This document shows, piece after piece, positions 51,266 to 60,305 of a stretch of 64,000 bases of DNA. Each line of letters starts with the position of its first letter. The first letter of the stretch is position 1. The stretch is taken from the NCBI RefSeq assembly GCF_001469875.2, contig NZ_LOPW02000005.1, positions 186,001-250,000 of the forward strand, written 5' to 3'. Both the position numbers and the translations under genes were made by a program. Origin of the DNA: Haloferax marisrubri. GTDB lineage: Archaea > Halobacteriota > Halobacteria > Halobacteriales > Haloferacaceae. Under the pieces are notes generated by a model. That model was not told the DNA's origin and did not search any database. It saw nothing but the letters and a program-made list of their open reading frames with translations.

Positions 51266-52624
51266 ATGAACGAACCCAGACTCGACGTATCGGCGGTGAC
51301 AGACGGCGACTGGCGGGGATATCTCTCGGAGATGGGCCCGTCGTGGGTCGCGGGCGCGGTCGCGGCGGGGCCGGCGACGATGGCGACCGTGCTCACGGCC
51401 GGCGCGACGTTCGGCTACGCGATGCTGTGGGTCGTGGTGCTCTCGGCGGTCCTCGGCGCGTCGGCGCAGTACCTCTCGATGCGACTCGGACTGCTCACCG
51501 AGTCGGGACTCGTGGGCGTGGTCGAACGCGAGTTGGGCGACGGCTGGGCGTGGGTGCTCGTCGCCGACGCGGTGCTGGCCGCGGGGCTGGCCCAACTGGT
51601 CATCATGAAAGGACTCGCGGACGTGAGCGCGACGATAACCGGCCTCGACGCCCGGGTATGGGGCGTCGTGTGGGCGGTCGTCCTCGCCGCCGGCCTCGCC
51701 GGGCGGGGCTACCGCTTCGTCGAACTCCTCGCGAAGGGACTCGTCGCGGCCGTCGTCGTCGCGTTCCTCGCGTCGCTGTTCTTCGTCCCCATCGACCCGG
51801 CGGCCGCGGCCGGCGGACTCGTGCCGCGCATCCCCGCCGGGGTCGACGGCGCGCTCGTCGCCGCCGGCATCCTCGGGGGCGCGGTCCACATCACGCTCAT
51901 CACGATGCACTCGTACACGATGCGCGCCCGCGACTGGACGACCCGCGACTACGGACTGGCGACGTTCGACGTGGGCGCGTCGATGCTCGTCGCCTTCGGC
52001 GTCTACAGCCTCGCCATCTTCCTCGTCGCCGCGGGCGTCCTCCACACTCCCGAGGTGGCCGCGAGCGACCTCTCGGCGGTGGCGGCCGCGCAGGCGCTCG
52101 GCCCGCTGGCGGGCGCGAACGCGAAGTGGCTGTTCCTCCTCGGCCTTCTGGGCGCGGCCGTCTCCACGCTCGGCGGCAACACCGTCGTCCCGCCGTACCT
52201 CGTCGCCGACAAACTCGGTTGGGGGACTGACCTCTCGGACGACCGGTACCGCGCGCTCCTCGCGGGCGTGGCGCTGTTCTCCGGCGTCGGAGCGTTCCTC
52301 GGCGGCGCGTTCTTCCCGCTTCTCGTGTTGGTGCTGGCGTTCGGTCTCGTCGGCACGCCCTTCGCCATCGCGGTCGTGCTCGTCTTGCTCAACAGCGATG
52401 CGGTCGCGGAGCCGAACTCGACGCTGGCGAACTTCGGCGGCGTCGTCCTGCTCGCGGTCACGACCGTTCTCGCCGCGAACTTCGTCCGCTCGCGGGCGCT
52501 TTCGGACCTCGGCGACCCGCTTTCGGTGTTCGTCGTCGTCTTCGCCGCGGCGATGGGGGCGGCGACGCTCGGCCTGCTCGGCAAGTTCGTCCGCGAGGCG
52601 GTCGGTCGGCCGACTGCGGCCTGA
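51266..52624 (+). CDS. Nramp-fold transporter with altered substrate site
   Basis: 452 residues and about eleven helices. The overall sequence (PSWVAGAVAAGPATMATVLTAGATFGYAMLWVVVLS) aligns with the first helices of Nramp Mn2+/Fe2+ transporters. However, the helix 1 DPGN metal motif reads GPAT (35-38) and the helix 6 MPH motif reads HIT (208-210). The residues that bind transition metal are therefore gone. It may carry another ion or small molecule, or be a non-transporting relative. NxxTVVPPYLVADKL is kept. It is flanked by the histidine kinase, which is divergent, and a flippase gene. Confidence 0.85.
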   Translation: MNEPRLDVSAVTDGDWRGYLSEMGPSWVAGAVAAGPATMATVLTAGATFGYAMLWVVVLSAVLGASAQYLSMRLGLLTESGLVGVVERELGDGWAWVLVADAVLAAGLAQLVIMKGLADVSATITGLDARVWGVVWAVVLAAGLAGRGYRFVELLAKGLVAAVVVAFLASLFFVPIDPAAAAGGLVPRIPAGVDGALVAAGILGGAVHITLITMHSYTMRARDWTTRDYGLATFDVGASMLVAFGVYSLAIFLVAAGVLHTPEVAASDLSAVAAAQALGPLAGANAKWLFLLGLLGAAVSTLGGNTVVPPYLVADKLGWGTDLSDDRYRALLAGVALFSGVGAFLGGAFFPLLVLVLAFGLVGTPFAIAVVLVLLNSDAVAEPNSTLANFGGVVLLAVTTVLAANFVRSRALSDLGDPLSVFVVVFAAAMGAATLGLLGKFVREAVGRPTAA

Positions 52625-52705
52625 CGCCGACCTGACCCGCCGGGGTCAGCCACGGGCGAATCAAGCGACTTATTTTCGACCCCGACAAGCGACAGGGACG
52701 CGACA

Positions 52706-54337
52706 GTGCCCCCCGAACCAGCCGACGACGGCGTTCCCGGCGACCACCCTCCCGACGACGAGACTCCCGGCGACACGTCTGACGACGACATCCCCGACGA
52801 CGAACGCGAGGCGCTCTTGACCATCGGCCACGGCGCGGTCGTCGCCTCCGGCGGACAGTCGCTCCAGCGGGCGCTGACGACGGCGACCGAGTACGCGCTC
52901 GCACAGGGCCTCGGTCCCGTCGCCTACGGCGTCTACGCGTTCGCGTGGCGCGTCTCCCAACTCCTGTTCCGACTCGTGAACTTCGGGTCGGTCCCGACGC
53001 TCCAGCGGTACCTCTCCGCGGACGACGACGACCCCGCGCGGCAGGGACGAGTGGTGGGGCTGGCGTATCTGACGACGCTCGTCGTCGGTCTCGGATTCGC
53101 CGGCGGGCTGGTCCTCACGAGCGACTGGCTCAACGACGCGACCGTCTCGCACCCGGAGTTCCCGCCGACCATACACCTGTTCGCGGCGCTCGTCGTCCTC
53201 ATCGGACTAGTTCGGGTTCACGCCGGCGTCCTCAGGGCCGTGGAGTCGGCCCGCGGCGAGGCGATTTTCAACCGCGTCCTCCGCCCGTCGGTCAGGCTGG
53301 TTGGTGCCGTCGGCGCGATGGCCCTCGGGTACTCGCTGGTCGGCGTCGCCGGCGCGTTCGTCGTCGGGATGGCCGGACTCGTGGTACTGGGCTTTCCGAT
53401 GGTCGTCTCGGCGAGCGGCATCCGGCCGGGTCTCCGCGGCGTGCGCTCCGAAGTCCGGCGGTTCTACAACCACTCGGCCCCCATCGCGCTGAGCAGTCTC
53501 GGGAAGGTGTTTCAGAACCGCGTGGACGTGATGCTCGTCGGCTTCCTCCTGACCGCGAAGGCGGCGGGAGTGTACAATGTCGTGCTCGTCTTGGTGACGC
53601 TGGCGTGGATTCCGCTCCTCTCGTTTAACATGCTCCTGCCGCCGGTCGCGTCGGGGCTCTACGCCGACGACGAGATGGAGACCCTCAACGCGGTGTACAC
53701 CGCGGTGACCCGACTCATCGTCACCTGCGTCGTTCCGATTCTGGTTGTGCTCACGGTGTACGGGCGGTCGATTCTCTCCGTGTTCGGCCCGAACTTCACG
53801 GCGGGCTACGTCCCGCTCGTCGTCTACCTCGGCGGCGTCTTGGTCGGGAGCGCCGTCGGCGCGACGGGGTGGCTCCTCATGATGACCGACCACCAGTACG
53901 CCCGGATGGCGCTCGACTGGCTCTTGGCCGTCCTGAACACGCTCCTCACGTTCGCGTTCGTTCGGGCGTTCGGCCTCGTCGGCGCGGCGCTCGGCACGGC
54001 CGTCGCAATCGCCGTCCAGAACTCGATTCAGGTCGTCCTCTTGCGGCGCTTCGAGGGGCTGTGGCCCTTCGACGCGACGTTTCTCAAACCTCTCGGCGCG
54101 GGCGTCGCCGCGGCCGGCGTTATGCTCCTCGTCCGTGAGGCGCTGGTCGGGGCGGGGAGCGGCGGGCTCGTCGCCGTCGCCGGCGCGGCGCTGGGCGTGG
54201 TGACGTACGTGGGCGCGCTCGTCGCGCTCGGCGTCAACGACCGCGACCGACTCGTGGTGACGGCGTTGGCCGCCCGGTACCGCCGGACGATAGCCACCGC
54301 CCTCGGCGCGCGGTCCGGTACGTTCGGAGACCGATAG
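52706..54337 (+). CDS. Oligosaccharide flippase family protein (Wzx/MATE-like)
   Basis: 543 residues, with about fourteen membrane helices after a ~30-residue acidic tail. LFRLVNFGSVPTLQRYLS, ALSSLGKVFQNRVDVMLVGFLL and PLLSFNMLLPPVASGLYADDEMETLNAVYTAVTR are typical of RfbX/Wzx polysaccharide translocases. In archaea they flip lipid-linked sugars for glycoprotein or exopolysaccharide synthesis. The chosen GTG start at 52706 follows a TATA-like CTTATTTTC 36 nt upstream. No glycosyltransferase is adjacent, so the substrate is unknown. Confidence 0.88.
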   Translation: MPPEPADDGVPGDHPPDDETPGDTSDDDIPDDEREALLTIGHGAVVASGGQSLQRALTTATEYALAQGLGPVAYGVYAFAWRVSQLLFRLVNFGSVPTLQRYLSADDDDPARQGRVVGLAYLTTLVVGLGFAGGLVLTSDWLNDATVSHPEFPPTIHLFAALVVLIGLVRVHAGVLRAVESARGEAIFNRVLRPSVRLVGAVGAMALGYSLVGVAGAFVVGMAGLVVLGFPMVVSASGIRPGLRGVRSEVRRFYNHSAPIALSSLGKVFQNRVDVMLVGFLLTAKAAGVYNVVLVLVTLAWIPLLSFNMLLPPVASGLYADDEMETLNAVYTAVTRLIVTCVVPILVVLTVYGRSILSVFGPNFTAGYVPLVVYLGGVLVGSAVGATGWLLMMTDHQYARMALDWLLAVLNTLLTFAFVRAFGLVGAALGTAVAIAVQNSIQVVLLRRFEGLWPFDATFLKPLGAGVAAAGVMLLVREALVGAGSGGLVAVAGAALGVVTYVGALVALGVNDRDRLVVTALAARYRRTIATALGARSGTFGDR

Positions 54338-54361
54338 CGGTCTCCCAACGGGCCTCATTCG

Positions 54362-54445
54362 TCAGCCGACGAGCGTCACTCCAATCACGCTCCCGACGCC
54401 ATAGGTGAGAAGCGTGATATCGGCGCCGATGACGAACGTCGTGTC
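54362..54445 (-). pseudogene. 27-codon tail of a membrane-protein gene (fragment)
   Basis: Minus-strand codons read DTTFVIGADITLLTYGVGSV then IGVTLVG and a TGA stop. Another TGA lies immediately before, at 54446-54448, so no start is available. The hydrophobic Gly-rich peptide looks like a last transmembrane helix. It lies directly downstream of the potassium-channel gene with the same strand orientation, consistent with a gene whose 5' part was replaced or deleted. Parent family unknown. Confidence 0.45.
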
Positions 54446-54470
54446 TCACGCTGCCGACCGAGGTCGACTA

Positions 54471-56153
54471 TCAGGGTAGGTCAGTTGGGGAGACGTCGAA
54501 TCGCTTGAGGAACTTCTGTACCGCCTCGTCACCCCCGACAATGGTTATTCGCTCGTCCCCGGAGAACTGCCGCTGCGGGTCGACCGAAACTGTCTGTCCG
54601 TCACCGTCCTCGATAGCGATGACGCGACAGCCGGTTCGTTCGTAGATGCGGGAGTTTCCGAGTGTCGACCCCGAAAACGGTGTGGACGGCACGCGAACGA
54701 GGCGAATCTGGCTCGCCGGCGCGAGGACGTCCTCACCTCGAAGCTCCTTTGCGACCATCCTCGCGCTCACTCGCGGGACCGAGAGGACGTAGTCGGCGCC
54801 GGCGCTGAACGCCTTCTGGGTGGCCTCTGCGTCTCCAACCCGGGTGAGGACCTCTATCTCGGGGTTGATAGACTGTGCGAGCACGGTCGTCAAGAGCGCA
54901 ATCGAATCGTCTGGGACGCCGATGATGATTGCCCCGGCGCTTTCGACCCCTGCGGCGAGCAACACTTCCCGGGCCCCTCCGTCGCCGACGATATCGACGC
55001 CCGGGCGGTCCTCGACGTCGACTGTGACGACTTCACCGCCGGACTCCTCGATGACCGACTTTGCGGCGCGACCGACTTCTCCCAACCCCACGAGCACGAA
55101 ACGCTCGTGTCCGGTGAACGACCGGGGTGGTCGGGTGAACTCGCTCAGGTTCTTGAGTGCGGCCTCCTCCCCGGACACTAACAGAACGGTGTTCGGACGG
55201 ACGACTGCGTCTGGGCTGGGTGGCAACTGTAGCTCGCCGTCGAGCCACGCACCGACGATGTTGGCACCGGTTCGCTCTCTAACCCTGGTCTCTCTGATAC
55301 TACGCCCCACGAGCTCGCTCGATTCGGAGACTGGGAGCTCCATCAGTCTCGTGTCTCCCCCGAGTTCGATGGTGTCTCGCAGTTCAGAGCTGAACGAGGC
55401 GACGGCTTTCTCTGCGAGACGGTGTCCTAAGACGCCGTGCGGTGACAGCACGGTATCTGCGCCGACGGTGCGCAGTATCTCCTCCATTCTGCTGTCGTCG
55501 GTCAGCGCGATGACGTCGATATCAGGCCGTACTCCTCGGACAGTAAGTATCGTGTTGACGTTCGCATCGCCGGCGTCGGTGATGACCGTCCGTGCAGTCT
55601 TGATGCTGGCCCGCTCAAACGTTGTCGTCGCTTGTGGAGAGCCGTGAATGGCGGCGTAGCCACGGTTTGAGAGTGATTCGGCGTCTTCCCGTGAGGACGA
55701 AATGAGCACGTAATCGATGCCAAATTCTCTGAGTTCGTCCAGGAGAATTGCAGAGTCCCGGCGGTACTCACAGATGATGACGTGGCCGTTTTTCGGGCTG
55801 AGTCGGTCGTCGAGGTTGACCTCGGCGCTGGTGAACAGGGGAATGATGATGAGACGGAGAGTGAAAAACCCGACTGCGATACCGGAAATCTGAATCAAGG
55901 CGACGAACAGGAACATCAGCGGATGGCTCCAGATGTCCGAGTCTTGCCCGTAGCCCGTGGTGGTCATCGTCTGAATGACGAACTCGAACGAGGCGAAAAT
56001 GGACTGATTGGCGCCTTCGAGCCGCGCTAGTGCGTAGTTGTATGCCACTGTGTAGAGGACGATGAGTAACACGAGCCCGGTGAGGTAGTAGATGACGTGT
56101 CGGATTCGACGGCTTGGTTCGAACCGACGAATGGACTCGGGGAGTGGCGACAT
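54471..56153 (-). CDS. Two-helix K+ channel with two TrkA/RCK modules
   Basis: 560 residues. Helices at about 20-44 and 78-105 frame the pore loop with filter TTGYGQ (65-70). Two RCK units follow, each with a Rossmann-like TrkA-N (HVIICEYRRDSAILLDEL from about 124 and FVLVGLGEVGRAAKSVIEE from about 348) and TrkA-C parts (VGRSIRETRVRERTGANIVG; GSTLGNSRIYERTGCRVIAIEDG). Such proteins gate K+ in response to nucleotides or ions, central to a salt-in halophile. The gene's GC and third-position bias are visibly lower than its neighbours. It lies beside a gene fragment, suggesting acquisition by transfer. Confidence 0.92.
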   Translation of the reverse strand: MSPLPESIRRFEPSRRIRHVIYYLTGLVLLIVLYTVAYNYALARLEGANQSIFASFEFVIQTMTTTGYGQDSDIWSHPLMFLFVALIQISGIAVGFFTLRLIIIPLFTSAEVNLDDRLSPKNGHVIICEYRRDSAILLDELREFGIDYVLISSSREDAESLSNRGYAAIHGSPQATTTFERASIKTARTVITDAGDANVNTILTVRGVRPDIDVIALTDDSRMEEILRTVGADTVLSPHGVLGHRLAEKAVASFSSELRDTIELGGDTRLMELPVSESSELVGRSIRETRVRERTGANIVGAWLDGELQLPPSPDAVVRPNTVLLVSGEEAALKNLSEFTRPPRSFTGHERFVLVGLGEVGRAAKSVIEESGGEVVTVDVEDRPGVDIVGDGGAREVLLAAGVESAGAIIIGVPDDSIALLTTVLAQSINPEIEVLTRVGDAEATQKAFSAGADYVLSVPRVSARMVAKELRGEDVLAPASQIRLVRVPSTPFSGSTLGNSRIYERTGCRVIAIEDGDGQTVSVDPQRQFSGDERITIVGGDEAVQKFLKRFDVSPTDLP

Positions 56154-56447
56154 TTTGAGACACGTACAGTAGTGCGGAAGCGAAGAAAACAGTACGCCCT
56201 CCTCGTAGTGACACCTCTCTTCGGGCGTAGAATGTCGCCCAGAACACTAACGGCCGGTCTCATCCCGAGGCGGCGTGCCGCGTCGACCGGGAAACCCTCG
56301 TGCCGGGCGGTCCGTCTTTCGGGCGCGGACGTTCCGAAGTACGCCGGCGTCAGCCGGCCAGTTGCTATTGCGCACCCGGGTTCGCCGTGCTGTCATCGCT
56401 CCCGAAGTGGGAACACTCGGACGGGGACTTGAGGTACGCACTCGGCC
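56154..56447. other. Intergenic region, no gene seen
   Basis: 294 nt upstream of the channel gene and downstream of the lipoprotein gene. It contains direct repeats of ACAGTA near the channel start and otherwise GC-rich sequence without a plausible reading frame. It probably holds the channel promoter. Confidence 0.4.
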
Positions 56448-56891
56448 CTAGCGCGCCGGGGGTAAAACGAGTTCCGACCGGCGGGCGTCGTCGCCGGCGA
56501 AGAAGACGGCTCGAAGCCGGACGACTTGGCCGTCGACGCGGATGAAGTAGAGGCGGTCTTCGGACCGGTCGAGCGACGGGAGCGCGTCGAGGTCCGCCCG
56601 GAGGGCGTCGTAGTCGCTCAGGCAGTCGGAGATGCTCGACTCGCGCGGGTGGCCCTCGGCGGCCGCCTCGACCACCTTCAGCACCCACGGGCTGTTAGCA
56701 ACCCGCGGGTCGGCGGCGTCGACGACAGTCGCCCCGTCGGGTGCCTTTCCGACCAGTTCCGCCCGGAGGAAGATTTCGGCCGACGTACACCCTCGAAGCG
56801 ACGAACAGCCCGCGAGCCCGCCGGTCAGCCCCACCCCGACGGCCGCGGCTCCGCGACGGAGCAGTTGACGGCGAGAGGGTCGGCCGGCCAT
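56448..56891 (-). CDS. Tat-exported lipoprotein, unknown function
   Basis: 147 residues. SRRQLLRRGAAAVGVGLTGGLAGC has a twin-arginine motif (residues 6-10) and a lipobox LAGC. C29 would be lipidated after Tat export to the outer face of the membrane. The mature domain is ~118 residues with two more cysteines (C34 near the anchor and one in SISDCLSDY). No known family is visible. It lies next to geranylgeranyl reductase on the same strand, 42 nt away. Confidence 0.78.
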   Translation of the reverse strand: MAGRPSRRQLLRRGAAAVGVGLTGGLAGCSSLRGCTSAEIFLRAELVGKAPDGATVVDAADPRVANSPWVLKVVEAAAEGHPRESSISDCLSDYDALRADLDALPSLDRSEDRLYFIRVDGQVVRLRAVFFAGDDARRSELVLPPAR

Positions 56892-56933
56892 CGACTGACA
56901 GAAATTCGGAATGCCTGATAAGCCTTCCGTCGG

Positions 56934-58319
56934 CTACAGCGCGTACTCGTCTTCGCGCAGTTGGACGTACTTGCCCTTGCGGTACTTCACTTTCGTCCGC
57001 TGGTACTGTGTGGCGAGTTTGGCGGCGCTGAACCCGGCGGTGAGTTTCGAAGCGCCGAACGCCTTGTAGCCCTCGTCCTTTTCGAGGAGCTTCCGGGCCG
57101 CCTTGAACGTCTTGTCCCACTGGCCGGGGCCGTAGTCGTGGACGATTTCGGCCATTGCGACGTTGCGGAGAATCTCGTCGCCGATGGCGTCCTTCCAGCG
57201 CTCGTTGTAGTCGCTCAGGTCGCCTTCGGCGGCGAGTTCGCCGGCGATGGCTCCCGTCCGGACCGCGACGTGGTCGCCGCCCTCGTGGAAGGCCGAGGTC
57301 GCGCCCATCGCGCCGCCGGTGACGGCGATGCCGGCAGACGCGGGCGAGTCGATGGGTCGCGTCGAGGAGATGGCGTACGTCTCGGTGCCCTTCGTCTTCC
57401 CGCGGTCCTCGACGAGCGGGAAGTCCTCGTCGATGTCGTACTCGTCGCCGTACTCCTGTTCGAGGAGACGGCGGACGTACTCCCGGCCCTGCGGGATGCG
57501 CTCGTCGTCCTCGCGGAGGAGGTTGTACGCCTCGCGGTCTTCGACCTCGTCGATGTCGAGGCCGATGGGCATCGTGAGGCCGACCCGGCAGACGTTGTTG
57601 TCGTTCGGGAAAATCCACGGATACGCCGTGTGGCCCGGCATGTAGCCCCACCAGAACTTGATTGCGCCGTCGACTTCGTCGAACAGTTCCGGCGGGAACT
57701 CGCGGTGTTCCTGGTAGGCGATGTGGTTCGCCTCGGTCGACGACAGGCGGTCCGTGATGGGGAACGGAAGCAGGTCGTCGAGCACCTTGTTCGTGACCGT
57801 CCGCTGGGGACCGTCGGCGAGCACGACGAAATCAGCGCCCACGTCCTCGCCGTTGGCGAGGCGGACGACGTGTCGGGGGTCGTCGCCGGCGGCGTCGAGG
57901 TCGGTCTCCACGTCGCGGACGGACGCCTTCACGCGGTACTCCGCGCCGGCGTCTTCGGCGCGACTGCGGAGCCAGTCGTCGAACTTCGCGCGGTGGAAGG
58001 TGTAGCCGAACTCGTCGTACGAGGAGTCGATACCGGTGCTCCGAAGCGTCAGCGACTCGTTCGGCCCGATGAACTCCGCGCGGTCGAGGATGTCGAGCAC
58101 GACGTCGTCGGGGAACTCGTCGGGGTGGATGCCCATGATGTCCACCCAGTAGTCGAGGATACCGGCCGCGTCCGTCGAATCGGGCCCGAGGCCCGGTCGG
58201 TCTGCTCGGGGGACGCCCTTTTCGAGGACCAGAGCGGAGGCTCCGGCCGAGGCCGCGGCGTGTGCCGCCGACGTGCCGGCCGGACCGCCGCCGATGATGG
58301 CGACATCTACGCGTTCCAT
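56934..58319 (-). CDS. Geranylgeranyl reductase family FAD-dependent oxidoreductase
   Basis: 461 residues. MERVDVAIIGGGPAGTSAAHAAASAG is the FAD Rossmann motif (GxGxxG). YGYTFHRAKFDDWLRSRA-type and WWGYMPGHTAYPWIFPNDNNVCRVGLTMP segments are GGR signatures. The family saturates the double bonds of archaeal membrane lipid chains. The C-terminus is basic (KVKYRKGKYVQLREDEY), suggesting membrane-surface contact. This could be one of several paralogues. A TATA-like TTTAATA (58344-58350, minus strand) with a GGGT/ACCC flank precedes the start. Confidence 0.92.
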   Translation of the reverse strand: MERVDVAIIGGGPAGTSAAHAAASAGASALVLEKGVPRADRPGLGPDSTDAAGILDYWVDIMGIHPDEFPDDVVLDILDRAEFIGPNESLTLRSTGIDSSYDEFGYTFHRAKFDDWLRSRAEDAGAEYRVKASVRDVETDLDAAGDDPRHVVRLANGEDVGADFVVLADGPQRTVTNKVLDDLLPFPITDRLSSTEANHIAYQEHREFPPELFDEVDGAIKFWWGYMPGHTAYPWIFPNDNNVCRVGLTMPIGLDIDEVEDREAYNLLREDDERIPQGREYVRRLLEQEYGDEYDIDEDFPLVEDRGKTKGTETYAISSTRPIDSPASAGIAVTGGAMGATSAFHEGGDHVAVRTGAIAGELAAEGDLSDYNERWKDAIGDEILRNVAMAEIVHDYGPGQWDKTFKAARKLLEKDEGYKAFGASKLTAGFSAAKLATQYQRTKVKYRKGKYVQLREDEYAL

Positions 58320-58643
58320 ACCGCTACAGCACTTCGCTCGGGTATTAAACCCCCTGAACCGACGCGGCGTCCGACGGTTTCGAGACCGCGCGTCCGAGCG
58401 CCGCTCCGGCCGTGTTCCGGTCGCGCGGCGCGTCCGCGGCCCGGCGCGTCGCCGCTCGACCACGCTCCGGGGGCGACATCCCGACGGCCTCTGCGCAGCG
58501 CATTACGGTACGGTTAGAGATAATTTCAAGATGACGTAAATGTCGGCGACTGCTATCAGTTTTTTCGGGCTACTTCCACTAAATACTGCGTCTGATAACC
58601 AGAGACGGAGGTTTATCACAACGTGCGCGGTAGCTCCGAGTCA
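58320..58643. other. Divergent intergenic region with two promoters
   Basis: 324 nt between geranylgeranyl reductase and a small plus-strand gene. Near 58340-58352 GGGT-ATTAA-ACCC wraps the reductase's TATA-like box. Near 58612-58619 TTTATCAC serves the small gene. An AT-rich zone with a T6 run lies at about 58560, and CGTCT/AGACG arms at about 58587-58607. No gene or RNA was recognised. Confidence 0.5.
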
Positions 58644-58871
58644 ATGACCGCAGACGAGCCGGACGAACCGCGAGAGCCCGTCGTGTTCCGCGACGAGACG
58701 GGCGACCTCGTCTTCGTCGACGGCGGCCCCGCCCCCCAGGGGTATGCGCCCGTTGCGTGGAAACTCGGCGAAGACGGTACGCGGTTCGTCGTCGACCCGA
58801 CAGTCGATGCGGTCGCGGTCACCCGGACGATTTCGAAACGTCGCCCGCGGCGGCGCGAGCCCATCGAGTGA
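58644..58871 (+). CDS. Small acidic/basic protein, unknown function
   Basis: 75 residues. An acidic N-terminus (TADEPDEPREP) is followed by a beta-hairpin-rich core (VVFRDETGDLVFVDGG, GYAPVAWKLGEDGTRFVVDP) and a very basic end (TISKRRPRRREPIE). No motif was recognised. The TATA-like TTTATCAC places transcription start almost at the ATG. It may be co-expressed with the dehydrogenase 57 nt downstream. Function unknown. Confidence 0.6.
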   Translation: MTADEPDEPREPVVFRDETGDLVFVDGGPAPQGYAPVAWKLGEDGTRFVVDPTVDAVAVTRTISKRRPRRREPIE

Positions 58872-58928
58872 CCGGTCCTCCCCGCCCGAATCGGACAGAT
58901 TCATCACCGCCTTCGAGAATCATCGAGC

Positions 58929-59888
58929 ATGTCCGACCCAGACATCGCGGTGCTTCGGCAGAAGATTCACGGACTGTCTGCCGAGGCGTACGCCGAAACG
59001 CTCCGCGAGCGCCTCCCCGACCGCGAGGTCGCCCTCGCGACGACCCCGGCAGAGGAGCGCGACCTCCTCTCTCGCGTCCAAGTCGCGACCGGGTTCGACG
59101 CGACCGAAGACGACCTCGAAGCCGCCGAGAACCTCGACCTGTTCGCCTGCGTGTTCGCCGGCACGGGCCATCTCCCCATCGAGGCGTTCGAGGCCCGCGA
59201 CGTGGCCGTCACCAACGCCTCCGGCGTCCACGGCCCGAACATCGCCGAGCAGGTCCTCGGGAGCCTCCTCTACTTCGCCCGCCGCTTCCACGTCGCGGAG
59301 CGACAGAAAGACGCGAGCGTCTGGCAGTCGTACCCGACGGTCGAACTGCAGGGCTCGACGGTCGCCGTCGTCGGTCTCGGCGCGCTCGGCGAGGCCGTCG
59401 TCGACCGACTCGACCCGTTCGGCGTCGAGACCGTCGGCGTGCGCTACTCGCCGGAGAAGGGCGGCCCGACCGACGAGGTCGTCGGCTTCGACGACGAGCA
59501 GGGCCTCCACGACGCCTTCGCCCGCGCCGACTACGTCGTCATCGCGTGCCCGCTGACGGACGCCACCCGCGGCCTCGTCGACGCCGACGCGTTCGCCTCG
59601 ATGGCCCCCGACACCGTCCTCGTCAACGTCGGCCGCGGCCCGGTCGTCGATACCGACGCGCTCGTCTCCCAACTTCGAAGCAACGGCATCCGCGGGGCGG
59701 CGCTCGACGTGACCGACCCCGAACCGCTCCCCTCGGACCACCCGCTTTGGGACTTCGAGAACGTCCTCATCACGCCCCACAACGCCGGCCACACCCCGAA
59801 GTACTGGGAGCGCATGGCCGACATCATCGCCGAGAACCTCGACAAACTGGACGCCGGCGACGACGACCTGCGGAACCGCGTGGTCTAA
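58929..59888 (+). CDS. D-2-hydroxyacid dehydrogenase
   Basis: 319 residues. The NAD(P) Rossmann fold is VAVVGLGALGEAVVDRL. The catalytic triad is present: Arg in VNVGRGPVVD, Glu in DPEPLPSDHPLW and His in LITPHNAGHT. It oxidises or reduces a 2-hydroxyacid such as D-lactate, glycerate or a branched-chain hydroxyacid. Cofactor preference is not decided: GVRYSPEKGG after strand 2 suggests NADP(H) preference because no acidic residue is present. Haloferax is known to have a family of such enzymes with broad substrate range. Confidence 0.92.
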   Translation: MSDPDIAVLRQKIHGLSAEAYAETLRERLPDREVALATTPAEERDLLSRVQVATGFDATEDDLEAAENLDLFACVFAGTGHLPIEAFEARDVAVTNASGVHGPNIAEQVLGSLLYFARRFHVAERQKDASVWQSYPTVELQGSTVAVVGLGALGEAVVDRLDPFGVETVGVRYSPEKGGPTDEVVGFDDEQGLHDAFARADYVVIACPLTDATRGLVDADAFASMAPDTVLVNVGRGPVVDTDALVSQLRSNGIRGAALDVTDPEPLPSDHPLWDFENVLITPHNAGHTPKYWERMADIIAENLDKLDAGDDDLRNRVV

Positions 59889-59987
59889 CCCGAGTCGAAC
59901 CGGCGGCTCCGCGAGTGCGGAATCGGTGACGCCGCGACCGGGTTCCGCACCGAAACTGTCAATTCGGTTGCGACTGTCGGTTGCGCC

Positions 59988-60248
59988 GTGCAGTTCGCAT
60001 CGTGGCGGTGGAACCGAATCATCGCGTTCTTCGGCGGCGCTGGACTCCTCTTTTTGGTTCCGTGGTCGGGGCTCTCGCCCGCTCTCCCGGCGTGGACGGT
60101 AGACGTGTTGGTCGCCGTCCCGTTCGGCTTGTGCGTCTACGGGTTCACCGAACAGCCGCGAAAAGTGATTCTGCTGATTCCGGTCGGAACCGCGCTCGGA
60201 ATCGGGGTACTCGCCCTGTACCGGGCGTCCGGCGTACACCTGCTTTGA
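59988..60248 (+). CDS. Small membrane protein
   Basis: 86 residues from a GTG at 59988. Three hydrophobic stretches are visible (about 10-27, 36-54, 60-79), with a W-rich N-terminus (FASWRWNRI) and a short periplasmic-like end. No family recognised. It lies between the dehydrogenase and the convergent ilvD. Haloarchaeal codon bias supports it being real, but no promoter is obvious. Confidence 0.55.
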   Translation: MQFASWRWNRIIAFFGGAGLLFLVPWSGLSPALPAWTVDVLVAVPFGLCVYGFTEQPRKVILLIPVGTALGIGVLALYRASGVHLL

Positions 60249-60305
60249 CGACGGACGACGGCGTCCGCGTCGCGGGAGACGCCGCGGCGACTCGTCTCTT
60301 CGTCT

